This document shows positions 8,342 to 16,921 of a stretch of DNA of 64,000 bases, one piece after another. The notes beneath the pieces are model-generated. The model was not told the origin of the DNA. It saw only the letters and a list, made by a program, of their open reading frames with translations, and did no database searches. Every line of letters starts with the position of its first letter. The first letter of the stretch is position 1. The stretch comes from Streptomyces olivochromogenes (GTDB lineage: Bacteria; Actinomycetota; Actinomycetes; Streptomycetales; Streptomycetaceae): the NCBI RefSeq assembly GCF_021538895.1, contig NZ_JADDRL010000015.1, positions 1 to 64,000 on the forward strand, written 5' to 3'. The translations under genes were made by a program, and so were the position numbers.

Positions 8342-10125
8342 CTTCCCCCGTCGTGGCGACAGCGTCTGCGCCGGTCGTCCACGCGCTCGGTGTACCCCTG
8401 GGCGTCCAGGTGCTCCAGCAGGGGCACGGCCACCCGGCGCGTGGTGTCCAGGGCCCGCCGGGCCTCGCTCGGCGTGAACGGCTGGGGCAGCTGGGCGAGC
8501 AGGGTGGCGGCCCGGGTGTCCGCGCCCGGCAGCAGCACGATGCCCTCGGCCACGCGCAGCAGCGCTCCGGCCGCGACGGCGGCGGCCACGGCCTTGCGGT
8601 TCAGGCCCAGCGCGGCCAGGCGGTCGGCCTCCGGCGCGTGGAACGGTGCCCGCTCCAGGTCCCGGCGTACGGCGTCCACAGCCTCGGCGACGCCGGGCGG
8701 CAGGGTCGGCCGGAGGTCGTCGGGACCGTACAGCCGCCCCTGCCGGCGTTCCGGTCGCCGGTGGCCGGGCGTCTCGGCGAGGGCGTCGACCAGGGCCCGG
8801 TCGGGCAGGCCGAGCAGATGGCGGGCGGCCTCCGTGGGCAGGCCGGGTTCCAAGGGGTGCTCCTTCGCGTACCGGTCCACCTCGGCGACCATGCGTGCGC
8901 GCAGGTCCGCCCAATGGGCCGGGTCGGCGAGCCAGTCACCCGCGACGGGTGCGGCCGGTGGCGGCACTCCCATCGCGAGGAGTTCGGAGCGCGTGACGAG
9001 CCCGCGCCGGCGCAGCTCCCCCGGGCCGTCCGGGGTGCCGGTCATGGCCGCGAGGTGCTCCGCCCTGGCACGGGCGGCGCCGCGTCGGGCCAGCCGTGGC
9101 GGGCGCACGTCCAGCACGGTGACGCCGCAGGGGACGCGCCGGCCGCCCGGTTCGCGCAGCACGGCGCGGTCGCCGACGCGCAGGGGAAGCTCTCGGGACA
9201 GGGTGAGGCGGGCGGTGTCCCGGCCCAGGGGGCGGACGGTCGCCGGGACGGCCGCGGTGCCGAGGTGCAGGGTGACCGCGCGGGGGAGGTCGTCGACGGG
9301 TTCGCCCACGATGCGTACGTCGACGAGGCCGGTGAGCAGCCAGCGTTCCGGCGCCAGCAGGACCTCGCCCCGCCGCAGCGCGCCGGCCCCGGGACCGTGC
9401 ACGTTGACCGCCACCCGCGCCACCCCGCGCACGGCGGGGCGCTCCTCGTGCAGGGACTGCAGACCGCGCACCCGCAGCACGGCCGTCCCCTCGCCCGTCG
9501 CCAGCCGGTCTCCCACGCGCAGGGTGCCCGCCCCGAGCGTGCCGGTCACGACGGTGCCGTGGCCGCGCACGGTGAAGGCCCGGTCCAGCCACAGCCGCAC
9601 GTCCGCGTCGGCGGGCGGGTCCGGCAGCGTGTCCGCCAACCGGGCCAGGGCGAGGCGCAGTTCGTCCAGCCCGGCGCCGGTCACCGCGCTGACCGCCACG
9701 GACGGCACGGCGCCCAGCGAGGTGGCGGCCATGCGTTCCAGGGCGTCCGCGCGGGCGGGTTCGGGGTCGGCCAGGTCGGCGCGCGTCACCGCGAGGACGG
9801 CGTGGCGGACGCCCAGCGCGTCGAGGATCGCCAGGTGCTCCGCGGACTGGGGCTGCCAGCCCTGGTCGGCGGCCACCACGAACAGCACCGCGGGCACCGG
9901 CCCGACCCCGGCCAGCATGGTCGGGACGAACTTCTCGTGGCCCGGTACGTCCACGAAGGCGAGGTGCTCCCCGTCCGCGCCGAGCCGGGTCCACACGAAG
10001 CCCAGGTCGAGGGTGAGCCCCCGGCGCCGCTCCTCCTCCAAGCGGTCGGGCTCCATGCCGGTCAGCGCCCGGACCAGGGCGGACTTGCCGTGGTCGACGT
10101 GTCCGGCGGTGGCCAGGACCCGCAT
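8284..10125 (-). CDS. selB: Selenocysteine-specific elongation factor
   Basis: SelB delivers Sec-tRNA to UGA codons carrying a SECIS. The 613-residue protein starts with the GTPase P-loop ATAGHVDHGKSALVRALTG. It has the SelB-type RRRGLTLDLGF switch I, VDVPGHEKFV (G3) and AVTRADL (G4), then translation-factor beta-barrel domains and C-terminal winged helices (GLNRKAVAAAVAAG; LLAQLPQPFTPSEARRAL). ATG 10125 is 5 bp after the selA stop, with GGAAGG in the selA end. The last 18 or so codons are antisense to tRNA-Sec. The TGA stop at 8284-8286 is the complement of the tRNA anticodon. The core domain ends before this tail, so the overlap need not affect function. Confidence 0.95.
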   Translation of the reverse strand: MRVLATAGHVDHGKSALVRALTGMEPDRLEEERRRGLTLDLGFVWTRLGADGEHLAFVDVPGHEKFVPTMLAGVGPVPAVLFVVAADQGWQPQSAEHLAILDALGVRHAVLAVTRADLADPEPARADALERMAATSLGAVPSVAVSAVTGAGLDELRLALARLADTLPDPPADADVRLWLDRAFTVRGHGTVVTGTLGAGTLRVGDRLATGEGTAVLRVRGLQSLHEERPAVRGVARVAVNVHGPGAGALRRGEVLLAPERWLLTGLVDVRIVGEPVDDLPRAVTLHLGTAAVPATVRPLGRDTARLTLSRELPLRVGDRAVLREPGGRRVPCGVTVLDVRPPRLARRGAARARAEHLAAMTGTPDGPGELRRRGLVTRSELLAMGVPPPAAPVAGDWLADPAHWADLRARMVAEVDRYAKEHPLEPGLPTEAARHLLGLPDRALVDALAETPGHRRPERRQGRLYGPDDLRPTLPPGVAEAVDAVRRDLERAPFHAPEADRLAALGLNRKAVAAAVAAGALLRVAEGIVLLPGADTRAATLLAQLPQPFTPSEARRALDTTRRVAVPLLEHLDAQGYTERVDDRRRRCRHDGGSGGGRESNPPARDPRAPRF

Positions 10126-10130
10126 GACGC

Positions 10131-11513
10131 CTACCTTCCCGCGGCCGCCCGCACCGCCTCGGCGAGCCGTTCGTCGTCTTCCGGCGGCACCGCCCGCAGG
10201 TCGAGCAGACAGCGCCCCGCCTCCAGCCGCCCGACGACCGGGACGTGTCCTGTGCGCAGGGCGACCGCGTACGACTCCGGTAGGGACAGCGCGCCGCTGG
10301 GCAGGGTCACGCCGGGCGCGCCGCCCCCGCCCACCGTCGCCGCGCTCTCGACGGCCTGTACGTCGACGCCGTGCGCGCGCAGGGCGGCGGCGAGCCGGTG
10401 GGCGCGGGCGCGCAGCACGGTGGGGTCGGCGGCCAGCGCGGCGGCGGTCGGCGTCGGCGGGCCGGTGAGCGTGGCCTCCAGGGCGGCCAGCGTCAGCTTG
10501 TCGACGCGCAGGGCCCGGGCCAGCGGATGGCGGGCCAGGGTGCGCACGACGTCCTCCTCGCCGAGGAGGAGCCCGCACTGGGGTCCGCCCAGCAGCTTGT
10601 CGCCGCTCGCGGTGACAAGCCGGGCACCGGCTCGCAGCTGGGTCTCGGCGTCCGGTTCCTCGGGCAGTAGCGGATGCGGCGCGAGCAGGCCGGAACCGAT
10701 GTCGACGACCACCGGGACGCCCAGAGCGGCGAGTTCACCGACATCGGCGGTACGGGTGAAGCCGGTGATGCGGAAGTTGGAGGGGTGCACCTTCAGTACG
10801 AAGCCCGTGCCGGGGCCGATCGCGGCGGCGTAGTCGGCGGCGGTGGTGCGGTTGGTCGTGCCGACCTCGCGGAGCCGGGCCCCGGTGGACACGAGGAGGT
10901 CCGGCAGCCGGAACCCGTCCCCGATCTCCACCATCTCCCCCCGGCTGATGACGATCTCCCGCCCGGCGGCGAGGACGGTGGCGGCGAGGACCAGCGCGGC
11001 GGCGCCGTTGTTGACGACGTGCGCCGCGCCCGCGGACGGCACCCGCTCGCGCAGCGCCCGCAACGCCGTGCGCCCGCGCCGGGCCCGTACGCCGGTGTCC
11101 AGGTCCAGCTCCACGTCGGTGGGGCCCGCCGCCTCCGCCACCGCCTGCCGGGCCGCCGCGGACAGCGGGGCCCGGCCGAGATTGGTGTGCAGCAGCACCC
11201 CGGTGGCGTTGATCACCGCGCGCAGTCCGCCCGCCGTGTCGGGCAGGAGGGCGACCGCCGCGTCGGCGACCGCGTCGGGCGGGACGCGTCCGGCCCGCGC
11301 CCCTGCCTGCGCCTCCCGGACCGCCGCCTTGACCACGGGCGTGCCGAGCCGGCGGGCCGCCTCTGCCAGGCGTGGTTCGCCGAGGAGGGCGTCGGTGCGC
11401 GGAATCCGCCGTCGTACGTCGCCGTCCGCGCTCTCGGACGTACGCGCGGGTGCGGGCTCGACGGCCCCGCTCCTCCCCCCGCCCGCCCGCTCCGGCGTGA
11501 TCCGCGGCTCCAT
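10131..11513 (-). CDS. selA: L-seryl-tRNA(Sec) selenium transferase
   Basis: SelA converts Ser-tRNA(Sec) to Sec-tRNA(Sec) using selenophosphate and pyridoxal phosphate. The 460-residue protein has the family segments VINATGVLLHTNLGRAPLS, GEMVEIGDGFRLPDL, LREVGTTNRT, VHPSNFRITGFT and the PLP-binding Lys306 in TASGDKLLGGPQCG. The ATG at 11513 (MEPRITPERAGG) was preferred to an upstream in-frame ATG at 11624. The longer N-terminus would be low-complexity, while the chosen ATG has a purine-rich GAGAGGCAGGG before it. It heads the selA-selB-(selD) minus-strand unit. Confidence 0.95.
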   Translation of the reverse strand: MEPRITPERAGGGRSGAVEPAPARTSESADGDVRRRIPRTDALLGEPRLAEAARRLGTPVVKAAVREAQAGARAGRVPPDAVADAAVALLPDTAGGLRAVINATGVLLHTNLGRAPLSAAARQAVAEAAGPTDVELDLDTGVRARRGRTALRALRERVPSAGAAHVVNNGAAALVLAATVLAAGREIVISRGEMVEIGDGFRLPDLLVSTGARLREVGTTNRTTAADYAAAIGPGTGFVLKVHPSNFRITGFTRTADVGELAALGVPVVVDIGSGLLAPHPLLPEEPDAETQLRAGARLVTASGDKLLGGPQCGLLLGEEDVVRTLARHPLARALRVDKLTLAALEATLTGPPTPTAAALAADPTVLRARAHRLAAALRAHGVDVQAVESAATVGGGGAPGVTLPSGALSLPESYAVALRTGHVPVVGRLEAGRCLLDLRAVPPEDDERLAEAVRAAAGR

Positions 11514-11669
11514 GCGGCACCCTGCCTCTCCCGGCCTCTGCGTCCTCTCCCGGCCTCTGCCTCGACCTGCGGCTGTCCGAGGACGCCCATCGTCTCCCAG
11601 TGCCCCTGGCAGCTGGTTCGACACGCCGGGCGGGCGGGGGGTACGCCCCTGCCCCCGCGCGCGGGGTCC

Positions 11670-12011
11670 TCAGCTCTCCGGCTGGGCTTCCCCTATGTGG
11701 CGATGACGGTCGGCCTCGTCCTTGACCAGCAGCGTGAGGAGCGCCGCCACGGTCAGGCCGGCTTCGGCGGGGTGCCGGAGGATCCTGCTCGGGTCGATCC
11801 GGTAGACGTTGCCCCGCCCCTCGCGGATGTGGGAGAGGTACCCGTCCCGCTCCAGATCGGAAATGATCTTCTGTACGGCACGCTCGGTGAGGCGGCAGTG
11901 GGCCGCGATGTCACGGATGCGCGCGCTGTGATTGTCGGCGATGGCGGCCAGGACCCGGGCATGACTGGTGAGGAAGGTCCATCCGGTATGCGGCTCAGGC
12001 ACTCCGTCCAT
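11670..12011 (-). CDS. Small winged-helix (MarR-like) transcriptional regulator
   Basis: This 113-residue protein is essentially one winged helix-turn-helix: helices around HARVLAAIADNHSARIRDIA, recognition segment LTERAVQKIISDLERDGY, and wing IREGRGNVYRID. It may bind its own A/T-rich upstream region. It is divergent from the STAS/ANTAR gene, so the two may share control. It could also read into selA, about 156 bp downstream in the same direction, making it a candidate regulator of the sel genes; this is only inference. Confidence 0.75.
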   Translation of the reverse strand: MDGVPEPHTGWTFLTSHARVLAAIADNHSARIRDIAAHCRLTERAVQKIISDLERDGYLSHIREGRGNVYRIDPSRILRHPAEAGLTVAALLTLLVKDEADRHRHIGEAQPES

Positions 12012-12143
12012 GGCGAGATTCTACGGCCGTATTTTCACGCGATCCAAAACGCGAACTTGATTTCATGCATATCTTGACGCCTTCCATACGGACAGGTGAC
12101 CCTGGAACAGGGACCCCCGTCCCGAACCCACCGAGAGGCGGTC
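12012..12143. promoter_or_regulatory. A/T-rich divergent promoter region
   Basis: This 132-bp gap between divergent genes contains an unusually A/T-rich core (12026-12090) compared with its surroundings. Elements include TTTTCACGCGATCCAAAACGC, a partial inverted repeat, and TTGACG at 12074-12079 as a possible -35 for the plus-strand gene. No clear -10 partner was found. Confidence 0.4.
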
Positions 12144-12887
12144 ATGCCAGAGCCTCCCTGCACGGACCGGTCCGCACGCGACGCCGACGTCGGCCGCGCG
12201 CGAGCGGACGGCTGCGGCCAGGCCCCCGGCCCCCTCTTGATCTTCGCCCACCCCGACGGGGACCGGGTGGTCGTCAGCGTGACCGGACAGCTCGGCCTCG
12301 ACGACGGCGAACTGCTCATGCGCAGCCTGCGCGACGCCCTCGACAACTCGGCCACGGGCGTCGACCTCGACCTGAGCGGCGTCGACTTCTGGGACTGCTC
12401 CGCCCTCAACGTCCTGCTCACCGCCCGGCAACGGGCGCTGGCGCGGGGCAAGACGATCGTCCTCGTCGCGGCCAGTCCCGTCGCGGAACGGCTGCTCGCC
12501 CTCACCGACACGTACGCGCTCTTCACGCCCGCGACTCCCATGGAGGCCTCAGACGCCTCCGCCACCTGCCACCAGCAGCACGAGTCGCCGTCCGAGGACG
12601 CCCGCGACGATCTGCGGGCGGAGGTCGTCCAGCTCCGGCGAGCCCTGCAGACCCGGCCGGACATCGATCTGGCCCGCGGGATCCTCATGGCCTCCTTCGG
12701 CCTCGACCCGGAGGAGGCGTGGTCGGTCCTGGTCACCGCGTCCCAGAACACCAACACCAAGCTGCACCACCTGGCCAGGGACGTGGTGGCCGCCGTGAAG
12801 GGCGCCCCCCTGCCCGACCCGGTCCAGAAGAACCTGACCGCGGCCGTCGCGAAGATCACCGCCCAGCACGACCGGTCCGGTTCCTGA
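12144..12887 (+). CDS. STAS-domain protein with C-terminal ANTAR RNA-binding domain
   Basis: The 247-residue protein joins two signalling modules. Residues about 35-135 form a STAS (anti-sigma antagonist) domain: VVSVTGQLGLDDG, DLDLSGVDFWDCSALNVLL (Asp/Ser-containing loop), and the GKTIVLVAAS strand. Residues about 165-225 form an ANTAR domain (LRAEVVQLRRAL, RPDIDLARGILMASFGLDPEEAWSVL). ANTAR domains bind paired RNA hairpins to prevent termination. The start at ATG 12144 has GAGAGG before it. It is divergent from the winged-helix gene. STAS plus ANTAR suggests a stress signal feeding into antitermination, but no target is known. Confidence 0.85.
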   Translation: MPEPPCTDRSARDADVGRARADGCGQAPGPLLIFAHPDGDRVVVSVTGQLGLDDGELLMRSLRDALDNSATGVDLDLSGVDFWDCSALNVLLTARQRALARGKTIVLVAASPVAERLLALTDTYALFTPATPMEASDASATCHQQHESPSEDARDDLRAEVVQLRRALQTRPDIDLARGILMASFGLDPEEAWSVLVTASQNTNTKLHHLARDVVAAVKGAPLPDPVQKNLTAAVAKITAQHDRSGS

Positions 12888-13116
12888 CCGGCCGCGGCGC
12901 CCACGCCCTCGGGGTCACCCGGCACCGTCGTGCCGTGGTCATCGAGTCGCGCGGTGAGGCAACCCGAAGCGGCCCAACACCTTCTTCACAGGCGGCACAT
13001 GGATTACGCACAACCGCGTCGGCCGCTCAAGCACCTCTCGCACCGCACGGCACATGGAGCGGCCGCGCGGCACCGGCTTGCCGGACGCCGCTCCGGCACA
13101 CTCGAACGAGGACGTG

Positions 13117-14631
13117 ATGACGAGACTTCACACCAACCGGTTACGACGGTCGGCACTCGTGGCCGCCGCGACCATCACCATGGGGGTCGGGGGCGCCCTG
13201 CCGGCCGCCGCGGCACCCCACCCCGCTCAACCCGCCGCACCCCAGCTCAAACTGATCGCCGCCGCCGATTCGGTCACCGTCGACCGGTGGCGGGGCGAAC
13301 CGGGCGTCTACCTGGACCTGGGCGCGTACGTCACCGTCGACAAGGCGCCCCTCGAATTCCGGGTGACCCGTAAGTCCTACAAGGACCCCGTGGTGGCCCA
13401 GCAGATCATGCGGCAGGGCAGCACCACGCGGACCAGGACGTTGCCCGCCGGCCTGCTCAAGGACTTCAAGGGACTGCCCGGGTTCCTCCAGGTCACGCTC
13501 ACCGACGCCACGGGCGCCAAGGTGCTCAGCACAACGCAGTCGTTCTGCCCGAACACCTCGTCCGGCCGGATCCGCCCGGACGCCCCGGCCACCTCGCCCT
13601 ATCCCGAGCGCTGCTCCGACAACCCCTTCACCCTCGGCTCGGTGTGGGGCACGCAGAAGGGCTGGGCGGCCTCCCTCGCCCCCGACTACAACAGCGGTCC
13701 CGTCAACCTGGCGGCCGGTCAGTACACGGCCAAGGTGTCCGTGGCCAAGAAGTACCGCGACCTCTTCGGCATGGCCGACCAGCCGCAGACCATCAAGGTG
13801 ACGGTCCGTGAGACCGACGACGGCGGGGGACACGGCGTCGCCGCCGGGCGTTCCGGCTCCCGGTCCTCGGCACTGAAGCCGAACGCCCACCGTCCGACCG
13901 GCCGCAGGGGGAACGCGGCCGTCATGCCCAAGCCCGACCTGCGCGCGCTGCCCGCCTACGGCATCGCGCTCACCGACGGCTCCGACGGGAACCACGGGCT
14001 CGCCGGCACGGGCAAGGAGTACCTGGCGTTCAGCGCGACCGTGTGGAACGGGGGCCCGGCACCGCTGGTCGTGGACGGCTTCCGCAAGCCCGGCCAGGAG
14101 AAGATGGACGCCTACCAGTACTTCTTCGACGCCAAGGGCAAGCAGGTCGGCTACACCCCCACCGGCACCATGGAGTGGGACCCGCGGGAGGGCCACGAGC
14201 ACTGGCACTTCACCGACTTCGCCAGCTACCGGCTGCTCGGCGCGGACCAGAAGGAGATCGTCCGCAGCGGCAAGGAGGCCTTCTGCCTGGCCGACACGGA
14301 CGCCATCGACTACACGGTGAAGAACGCCAACTGGCACCCGGAGAACACCGACCTGGCCACCGCCTGCGGTGAGCGGAGTTCGGTGTCGGTGCGCGAGGCG
14401 CTGGACGTCGGCAACGGCGACACGTACAGCCAGTACCGTCCCGGCCAGTCGTTCGACGTCACCGGCCTGCCCAACGGCACGTACTACATCCAGGTGCTCG
14501 CCAACCCCGAGCACAAGCTGCTGGAGACGAGCCAGAGCAACAACGTCTCCCTCCGCAAGGTGATCCTGGGCGGCACGCCCGGTGCCCGGACGGTGACCGT
14601 GCCCGCGTACGGTCTCATCGACTCGCACTGA
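13117..14631 (+). CDS. Secreted lysyl-oxidase-like protein
   Basis: The 504-residue precursor starts with a signal peptide (RLRRSALVAAATITMGVGGALPAAAA). The second half is a lysyl-oxidase-fold domain with the copper-binding segment GHEHWHFTDFASYRLL (H360, H362, H364), preceded by PLVVDGFRKPGQE and followed by KEAFCLADTDAIDY and conserved NGTYYIQVLANPEH. The N-terminal half (residues 45-250) is a separate beta-rich region with a Cys pair. Lysyl oxidases deaminate peptidyl lysine using Cu and a quinone cofactor; bacterial substrates are unknown. ATG 13117 is used; GTG 13114 is immediately adjacent. Confidence 0.85.
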   Translation: MTRLHTNRLRRSALVAAATITMGVGGALPAAAAPHPAQPAAPQLKLIAAADSVTVDRWRGEPGVYLDLGAYVTVDKAPLEFRVTRKSYKDPVVAQQIMRQGSTTRTRTLPAGLLKDFKGLPGFLQVTLTDATGAKVLSTTQSFCPNTSSGRIRPDAPATSPYPERCSDNPFTLGSVWGTQKGWAASLAPDYNSGPVNLAAGQYTAKVSVAKKYRDLFGMADQPQTIKVTVRETDDGGGHGVAAGRSGSRSSALKPNAHRPTGRRGNAAVMPKPDLRALPAYGIALTDGSDGNHGLAGTGKEYLAFSATVWNGGPAPLVVDGFRKPGQEKMDAYQYFFDAKGKQVGYTPTGTMEWDPREGHEHWHFTDFASYRLLGADQKEIVRSGKEAFCLADTDAIDYTVKNANWHPENTDLATACGERSSVSVREALDVGNGDTYSQYRPGQSFDVTGLPNGTYYIQVLANPEHKLLETSQSNNVSLRKVILGGTPGARTVTVPAYGLIDSH

Positions 14632-14650
14632 TCCCCGCTCCCCGCACACT

Positions 14651-14696
14651 CACGGCCGGGGGCCGGTCCGCCGCGGCGGACCTGTCCCCGGCCGTG
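14651..14696. terminator. Bidirectional terminator hairpin
   Basis: CACGGCCGGGG (14651-14661) pairs with CCCCGGCCGTG (14686-14696), with a second nested palindrome GTCCGCCGCGGCGGAC in the loop. It lies between the convergent lysyl-oxidase-like gene and the sbnA end of the Dap operon, so it can serve both. Confidence 0.8.
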
Positions 14697-14714
14697 GGCG
14701 CGGGTTGCGCGGCG

Positions 14715-15815
14715 CTACGATCTGCGCCGGCGGTCCGTCACCTGCGGTACGGACTCGACCGTCTCCGGCGAGTCCGACCTCTTCGTCACGGAGTTGACCG
14801 TCTCGGCGTCCTCGGTGCTCTCGGCGTCCTCAGCGTTCTCGGCGTATTCGCCGTCGTACTCGGGGTTGAGCACGTGATCGCCGTACAGATCCTGCAGCCA
14901 GTTGGTCTGGTAGATGGTGTCGAGGTAGCGCTCACCGAGGTCCGGGGCGATGGCGACCGCCGTGAGGCCGCGCGCGTCGTGCCCGGCCAGCCAGTCCGAG
15001 GCACCGCTGACCACGGTTCCGGTGGAGCCGCCGAACAGAAACCCGCGCCGGGCCAGTCGGTGGCAGGTACGGATGGTGTCCCGCTCCTCCACCCGGATCA
15101 CCTCGTCCACGAAGGACTCGTCGAGCAGCGGGGGGCGCATGCTCATGCCGAGGCCGGGAATCATCCGGCGGCCCGGCTTGCCGCCGAAGGCGACCGAGCC
15201 CACGCTGTCCACGGCGACGATCCGCACCGGCCGGTGCCACTCCCGGAAGTAGCGCGCGCACCCCATCAGGGTGCCGGTGGTACCCGCGCCGATGAACAGG
15301 ACGTCCAGCTGCGGGAACTGGCCGGCGATCTCCAGCGCCGTCGTGCGGTAGTGCGCCCGCCAGTTGCCCGCGTTGGTGTACTGGCTGAGCCACACGTACC
15401 GGTCGTCGGACGCGCACAGCGCACGGACGTAGTCGATCCGTTTGCCGAGGAAGCCGCCGTTGGAGTCCAGGTCGGCCACAATGTGCACCTGGCTGCCCAG
15501 CGCCTCCATCAGCAGTCTGGTCGACAGATTGCACCGGGAGTCCGTGACGCACAGGAACTGGTAACCCTTGCTCGCGGCGATCATGCTGAGCGCCACACCG
15601 AGGTTTCCCGACGAGGACTCGACGAGGATCGAGTCGCGCGTCAGGACGCCGTCGCGCTCGGCGTTCTCCACCATCTCGTTCGCGGCCTTCAACTTGATGG
15701 AGCCGGCGAAGTTGAAGCCCTCGCACTTCAGATAGAGGGAGCACCCGAGCACCGGCTCAAGGTCGACGAAGAGCCGGCCTTCATTGAAGGCGTGCGGAGC
15801 GGATATGACGGGCAC
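14715..15815 (-). CDS. sbnA: 2,3-diaminopropionate biosynthesis protein, SbnA type
   Basis: SbnA-type enzymes are PLP-dependent and join O-phospho-L-serine with L-glutamate to form N-(1-amino-1-carboxy-2-ethyl)-glutamate, the precursor of Dap. The protein has the cysteine-synthase-like fold: K41 in FNFAGSIKLKAAN is the PLP lysine, followed by VESSSGNLGVALSMIAASKG and the phosphate loop IGAGTTGTLMG. Total length is 366 residues. The final 45 or so residues are an acidic low-complexity tail (EYAENAEDAESTEDAE) encoded by short DNA repeats at 14800-14857 that typical SbnA proteins lack. It is the last gene of the five-gene minus operon, 35 bp after sbnB. Confidence 0.9.
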   Translation of the reverse strand: MPVISAPHAFNEGRLFVDLEPVLGCSLYLKCEGFNFAGSIKLKAANEMVENAERDGVLTRDSILVESSSGNLGVALSMIAASKGYQFLCVTDSRCNLSTRLLMEALGSQVHIVADLDSNGGFLGKRIDYVRALCASDDRYVWLSQYTNAGNWRAHYRTTALEIAGQFPQLDVLFIGAGTTGTLMGCARYFREWHRPVRIVAVDSVGSVAFGGKPGRRMIPGLGMSMRPPLLDESFVDEVIRVEERDTIRTCHRLARRGFLFGGSTGTVVSGASDWLAGHDARGLTAVAIAPDLGERYLDTIYQTNWLQDLYGDHVLNPEYDGEYAENAEDAESTEDAETVNSVTKRSDSPETVESVPQVTDRRRRS

Positions 15816-15850
15816 GGTGGCCTCCTGGTGCCAGGGCCGAGGACATCTCC

Positions 15851-16921
15851 TCAGCCGTATCGGCGCAGGTCGTGGAAGAAGTCGTCGATGAGACGGAGGT
15901 CCCCCGCGCGGGCTGTTTCGTCGTAGACGTACTTGCCGACGGCGAGGTCGAGGACGCCGAGTCCGAACGGCGAGAAGATCACCGTCCGGTCGGCCGGCAC
16001 GGTCACCCGTCCCGACATGACGTCGTCGAGGGTGCCGTCGAGGAAGTCACGCTTGCCGGTGCGTTGTTCGGCCAGGTGCGGGGAGGTGTCGGCCTTCAGG
16101 CAGTGCTCGACGTCGTCGACGATGTTGGCGGAGTCGAGCAGGATCTCCGGGGCGAGGTCGCGCAGGGAGATGTGCAGGACGAGCGGGTGGTGGTCGAACC
16201 AGGACGGGTCGGTGACATGGGGTTCACCGGCGATGGTCGCGAAGACCACCAGGTCGCTGGAGCGGATCAGGTCCTCCGGGCTCCGGTGGACGGCGACCTC
16301 GGCGGTGCTGCCGGTCTGCCGCAGATAGCCGGAGAAGCCGGCGGTGCTCTCGGCGGACACGTCGTACACGCCGACCGTGTCGAACGTCCAGCCGGTACCG
16401 GCCAGGAACGTGTGGATGTAGCGGGCGATCAGTCCCGTACCGAAGAAGCCCACACGGGTGGGGCGGGTCCGGGTGCGGCTGAGCCAGTCGGCCGCCAGCG
16501 CGGCGGACGCCGCGGTCCTGGTGGCGCTGATGATGGAACTCTCCAGGCAGGCGAACGGGTAGCCCGTGTCGTGGTCGTTGAGGATGAGCACCGCGGAGGC
16601 CCGGGGCAGCCCGGCGCTCACGTTGGCCGGGAAGCTGGAGATCCATTTCAGGCCGTCCACATGGACCGAACCGCCGATCGAGGCGGGCAGCGCGATGATC
16701 CGGGCCGTGGGCCGGTCGGGGAAGCGCAGGAAGTACGACGGCGGATTGACCGAGTACCCGGCGCCGTGCAGCCGGTAGGTGGCCTCGACCAGCTCCACGA
16801 TCTCCTTCTCGTGCCCACCGAGTGCTTGTTCCACCTGGCCGCCGGAGATGACCGCGAAGGAGGGCACCGTGTCCGGCCGGCTCGTGGACCGCTCGGTGGC
16901 GGGTGACAGGACGTCGCTCAT
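15851..16921 (-). CDS. sbnB: 2,3-diaminopropionate biosynthesis protein, SbnB type
   Basis: SbnB-type enzymes belong to the ornithine cyclodeaminase/mu-crystallin family. They oxidatively hydrolyse the SbnA product to L-2,3-diaminopropionate and 2-oxoglutarate using NAD. This 356-residue protein has the substrate half (YSVNPPSYFLRFPDRPTARI, HVDGLKWISSFPANV) and the Rossmann motif VGFFGTGLIARYIHTFL, with LHISLRDLAPEIL and FSPFGLGVLDLAVGKYV near the end, all typical of the SbnB branch. Its ATG overlaps the stop of the upstream oxygenase gene (ATGA, 16918-16921), showing coupling. The released 2-oxoglutarate is a cosubstrate of that oxygenase. Confidence 0.92.
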   Translation of the reverse strand: MSDVLSPATERSTSRPDTVPSFAVISGGQVEQALGGHEKEIVELVEATYRLHGAGYSVNPPSYFLRFPDRPTARIIALPASIGGSVHVDGLKWISSFPANVSAGLPRASAVLILNDHDTGYPFACLESSIISATRTAASAALAADWLSRTRTRPTRVGFFGTGLIARYIHTFLAGTGWTFDTVGVYDVSAESTAGFSGYLRQTGSTAEVAVHRSPEDLIRSSDLVVFATIAGEPHVTDPSWFDHHPLVLHISLRDLAPEILLDSANIVDDVEHCLKADTSPHLAEQRTGKRDFLDGTLDDVMSGRVTVPADRTVIFSPFGLGVLDLAVGKYVYDETARAGDLRLIDDFFHDLRRYG

